From assembly GCA_025457725.1 (NCBI GenBank), contig JALOTU010000103.1:1-7263 (forward strand): 7,263 bases of DNA, given 5' to 3'. Shown here piece by piece: positions 6,248 to 7,263 of the stretch. The stretch comes from Verrucomicrobiota bacterium (GTDB taxonomy: Bacteria > Verrucomicrobiota > Verrucomicrobiia > Limisphaerales > DSYF01). Position 1 is the stretch's first letter. Each line of letters opens with the position of its first letter. Under the pieces are notes generated by a model, which saw nothing but the letters and a program-made list of their open reading frames with translations, ran no database searches and had not been told where the DNA came from. Both the position numbers and the translations under genes were made by a program.

Positions 6248-6342
6248 GAAGCTGAAGCTGGTTCCTATTCCTATTCCTATTCCTATTCCGATTCCTATTC
6301 CGATTCCGGCTTTGATTCTGATTCCGATTCCAAACCCGATTC
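6248..6342 (-). repeat. Hexanucleotide repeat (GAATMG type) spanning the ybbR end and the glmM leader
   Basis: Read on the minus strand, units GAATCG and GAATAG alternate with a strict six-base period, degenerate at the left (6308-6342) and nearly pure at 6262-6307. The last two units before glmM (GCTTCA twice, 6259-6248) keep the period. Within the ybbR frame GAATCG encodes Glu-Ser and GAATAG encodes Glu-stop, so one C-to-A change per unit decides whether the frame continues. Slippage by whole units keeps frame but changes tail length or the distance to glmM. The units also place AGGAA, weakly Shine-Dalgarno-like, every six bases. Confidence 0.85.
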
Positions 6343-6783
6343 AAAGGATGTCGTCGGCCTGGGCTCTGGCGGAACGACTTCCACCTCCGCCGGGGAGACG
6401 CTGACCATGGCCGTGCCGGCGGGGGAAATGACCTGGACGGGCATGGGCAGGTTCGCGCGTCCATCCCAGTAAGTGAGGTCGATCTGGGCCTGGACACTGG
6501 CCGGGGACAGCGCGGTGATGGCCTCGGGGGTGCCCTGGATGAAGACCGTGACCTTGGCGGGTTTGACCGTGTAACCGGTGGCGTCGCCCCCGGTGAAGAC
6601 CACCGCCACCGGCACGCCCTGAAACTGCTTGTTGCTGTTCATGGTTTCGCCGCGCGCCCGTTCCTGCTCGTTCTTTTTCAGCACGGACGCCACCGTGGCC
6701 CAAAGCGCGATGGCCAACGCCAGCGAAACCAGCTTCAGCGGCAGATCCTTCAGCAGCAGGTCTTTGACAAACTGAAGCATCAT
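6295..6783 (-). CDS. YbbR-domain membrane protein (CdaR-like), single domain
   Basis: Probable membrane-anchored partner and regulator of the diadenylate cyclase encoded just upstream. A short amphipathic start (1-13) is followed by one transmembrane segment (about 17-35, Leu-Val-Ser-Leu-Ala-Leu-Ala-Ile-Ala-Leu-Trp-Ala). One extracytoplasmic YbbR domain (about 54-137) follows, with the typical Phe-Gln-Gly-Val-Pro-Val entry, a Gly-Tyr-Thr-Val-Lys-Pro-Ala-Lys-Val turn-strand and a Val-Ser-Pro-Ala-Glu-Val-Glu-Val-Val end. The Bacillus homologue has several YbbR repeats and is about three times as long; here there is one, with 162 residues in all. The tail (about 147-162) is a Glu/Ser run encoded by the hexanucleotide repeat and ends at TAG 6297-6295. 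The ATG at 6783 overlaps the cdaA TGA in ATGA form, which supports translational coupling. cdaR would be the symbol by synteny, but the family is variable, so none is given. Confidence 0.88.
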   Translation of the reverse strand: MMLQFVKDLLLKDLPLKLVSLALAIALWATVASVLKKNEQERARGETMNSNKQFQGVPVAVVFTGGDATGYTVKPAKVTVFIQGTPEAITALSPASVQAQIDLTYWDGRANLPMPVQVISPAGTAMVSVSPAEVEVVPPEPRPTTSFESGLESESESKPESE

Positions 6784-7263
6784 GAGGACGCAGTCGGCAG
6801 CTTGGGATCAGGCTCCTTGGACAGCAGCACCGTCGCGGGTTGCGGTGCTTCCTTGCGCCAACCCCGGACCCAATCCAGCCAGCCCCGGGACTTGGTGGCG
6901 GTGACCAGCATGGAGGAAAGGAATTCCCGCAACGTCTCCACAGACACCCGGCGCACCAATTGACCCTTGTGCGCGTAGGAAATGGCGCCCGTTTCCTCGG
7001 AAACCACCACGACGATGGCATCCGATTCCTCGCTCAGCCCGATCGCCGCCCGGTGCCGGGTGCCGGTGGACTTGGCCAGGTCGTGGCGATTGGTCAGCGG
7101 AAAGATGCAGGCTGCGTGGGTGATGCGGTCCCCTTTCAGGATGACACCGCCGTCGTGCACCGCGTTGTTGGGGAAGAAGATGGTCTCCAACATCTCCGGC
7201 GTGGCCTCACAATCCACCACGATGCCGGATTCAACGACCTCCTCGAGTTTGATGGAACGCTCG
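6780..7263 (-). CDS. cdaA: Diadenylate cyclase CdaA, C-terminal part, 5' end outside window
   Basis: Synthesises the second messenger c-di-AMP from two ATP at the inner face of the membrane. The frame is open through the right edge, so the N-terminal membrane helices and the start of the cyclase domain are missing; about 160 residues are visible. The codon at 7220 is only an internal GTG. The edge sequence Leu-Glu-Glu-Val-Val-Glu-Ser-Gly-Ile matches the start of the DisA_N/DAC domain. The DGA motif appears as His-Asp-Gly-Gly-Val-Ile, with Gly for the usual Ala. The second motif, Gly-Thr-Arg-His-Arg-Ala-Ala, is intact, as is Val-Ser-Glu-Glu-Thr-Gly-Ala-Ile-Ser. A polar tail of about 40 residues follows the domain and ends Ala-Ser-Ser. 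The stop codon overlaps the ybbR start by four bases. DisA and CdaS types are less likely given the ybbR-glmM context. Confidence 0.93.
   Translation of the reverse strand, partial: ERSIKLEEVVESGIVVDCEATPEMLETIFFPNNAVHDGGVILKGDRITHAACIFPLTNRHDLAKSTGTRHRAAIGLSEESDAIVVVVSEETGAISYAHKGQLVRRVSVETLREFLSSMLVTATKSRGWLDWVRGWRKEAPQPATVLLSKEPDPKLPTASS

Noticed and set aside
6248..6342. Hexanucleotide array as a CRISPR or phase-variable frameshift tract
   Set aside because: There are no spacers, so it is not CRISPR. The unit is a multiple of three, so slippage by whole units cannot shift the frame.
4802..6472. Long open frame of 556 codons on the + strand opposite glmM
   Set aside because: It lies antisense to a complete glmM with all motifs. 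Its composition (rich in His, Gln, Arg, Gly) is typical of a shadow frame in GC-rich DNA, and its Ser/Tyr/Asp run is only the hexanucleotide repeat read on the other strand.

Overview
The window is GC-rich, gene-dense bacterial DNA. Several things point to Verrucomicrobiota, perhaps the Pedosphaera/Limisphaera side, or a close relative in the PVC group: two tandem bactofilin genes, a c-di-AMP cyclase gene followed by ybbR and glmM, few clear Shine-Dalgarno sites, and intergenic DNA with dispersed-repeat character. This assignment is inference from gene content and was not tested by any search.

Layout, left to right. (1) Bases 2-850 (+) hold the C-terminal part of a sodium:solute symporter that runs in from the left edge. 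It is followed after 22 bp by a 359-residue short adenylate-forming enzyme (873-1952, +) resembling the phenazine-pathway protein EhpF. The two look like an operon. (2) A convergent gap (1953-2161) holds a hairpin right after the stop codon and a longer imperfect inverted repeat. (3) Malate dehydrogenase, mdh (2162-3154, -), is transcribed toward that gap. (4) A divergent spacer (3155-3443) carries a sigma-70-like promoter candidate for each side and a GC-rich palindrome cluster. (5) Two bactofilin-family genes follow on the + strand: a canonical 136-residue bactofilin (3444-3854), then a 231-residue protein with two zinc ribbons of identical cysteine spacing fused to a bactofilin-like beta-helix (3886-4581). 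(6) After a second convergent spacer (4582-4864), the right third is a minus-strand operon read from the right edge: cdaA (diadenylate cyclase, partial), then a one-domain ybbR (cdaR-like), then glmM.

How the genes fit together. CdaA makes c-di-AMP, the YbbR protein is its probable membrane regulator, and GlmM makes glucosamine-1-phosphate for cell-wall synthesis. This linkage is well known from Firmicutes. The bactofilins are cytoskeletal scaffolds that often organise cell-wall or envelope machinery, so the right half has an envelope theme. Mdh is central metabolism. The symporter/adenylating-enzyme pair suggests uptake and activation of an unidentified carboxylic acid.

Most unusual points: the ybbR/glmM junction is a hexanucleotide repeat with five in-frame amber codons, and the reading frame behind them still ends in a TGA overlapping the glmM start; a double zinc-ribbon bactofilin sits beside a plain one; and a truncated adenylating enzyme is paired with a transporter.
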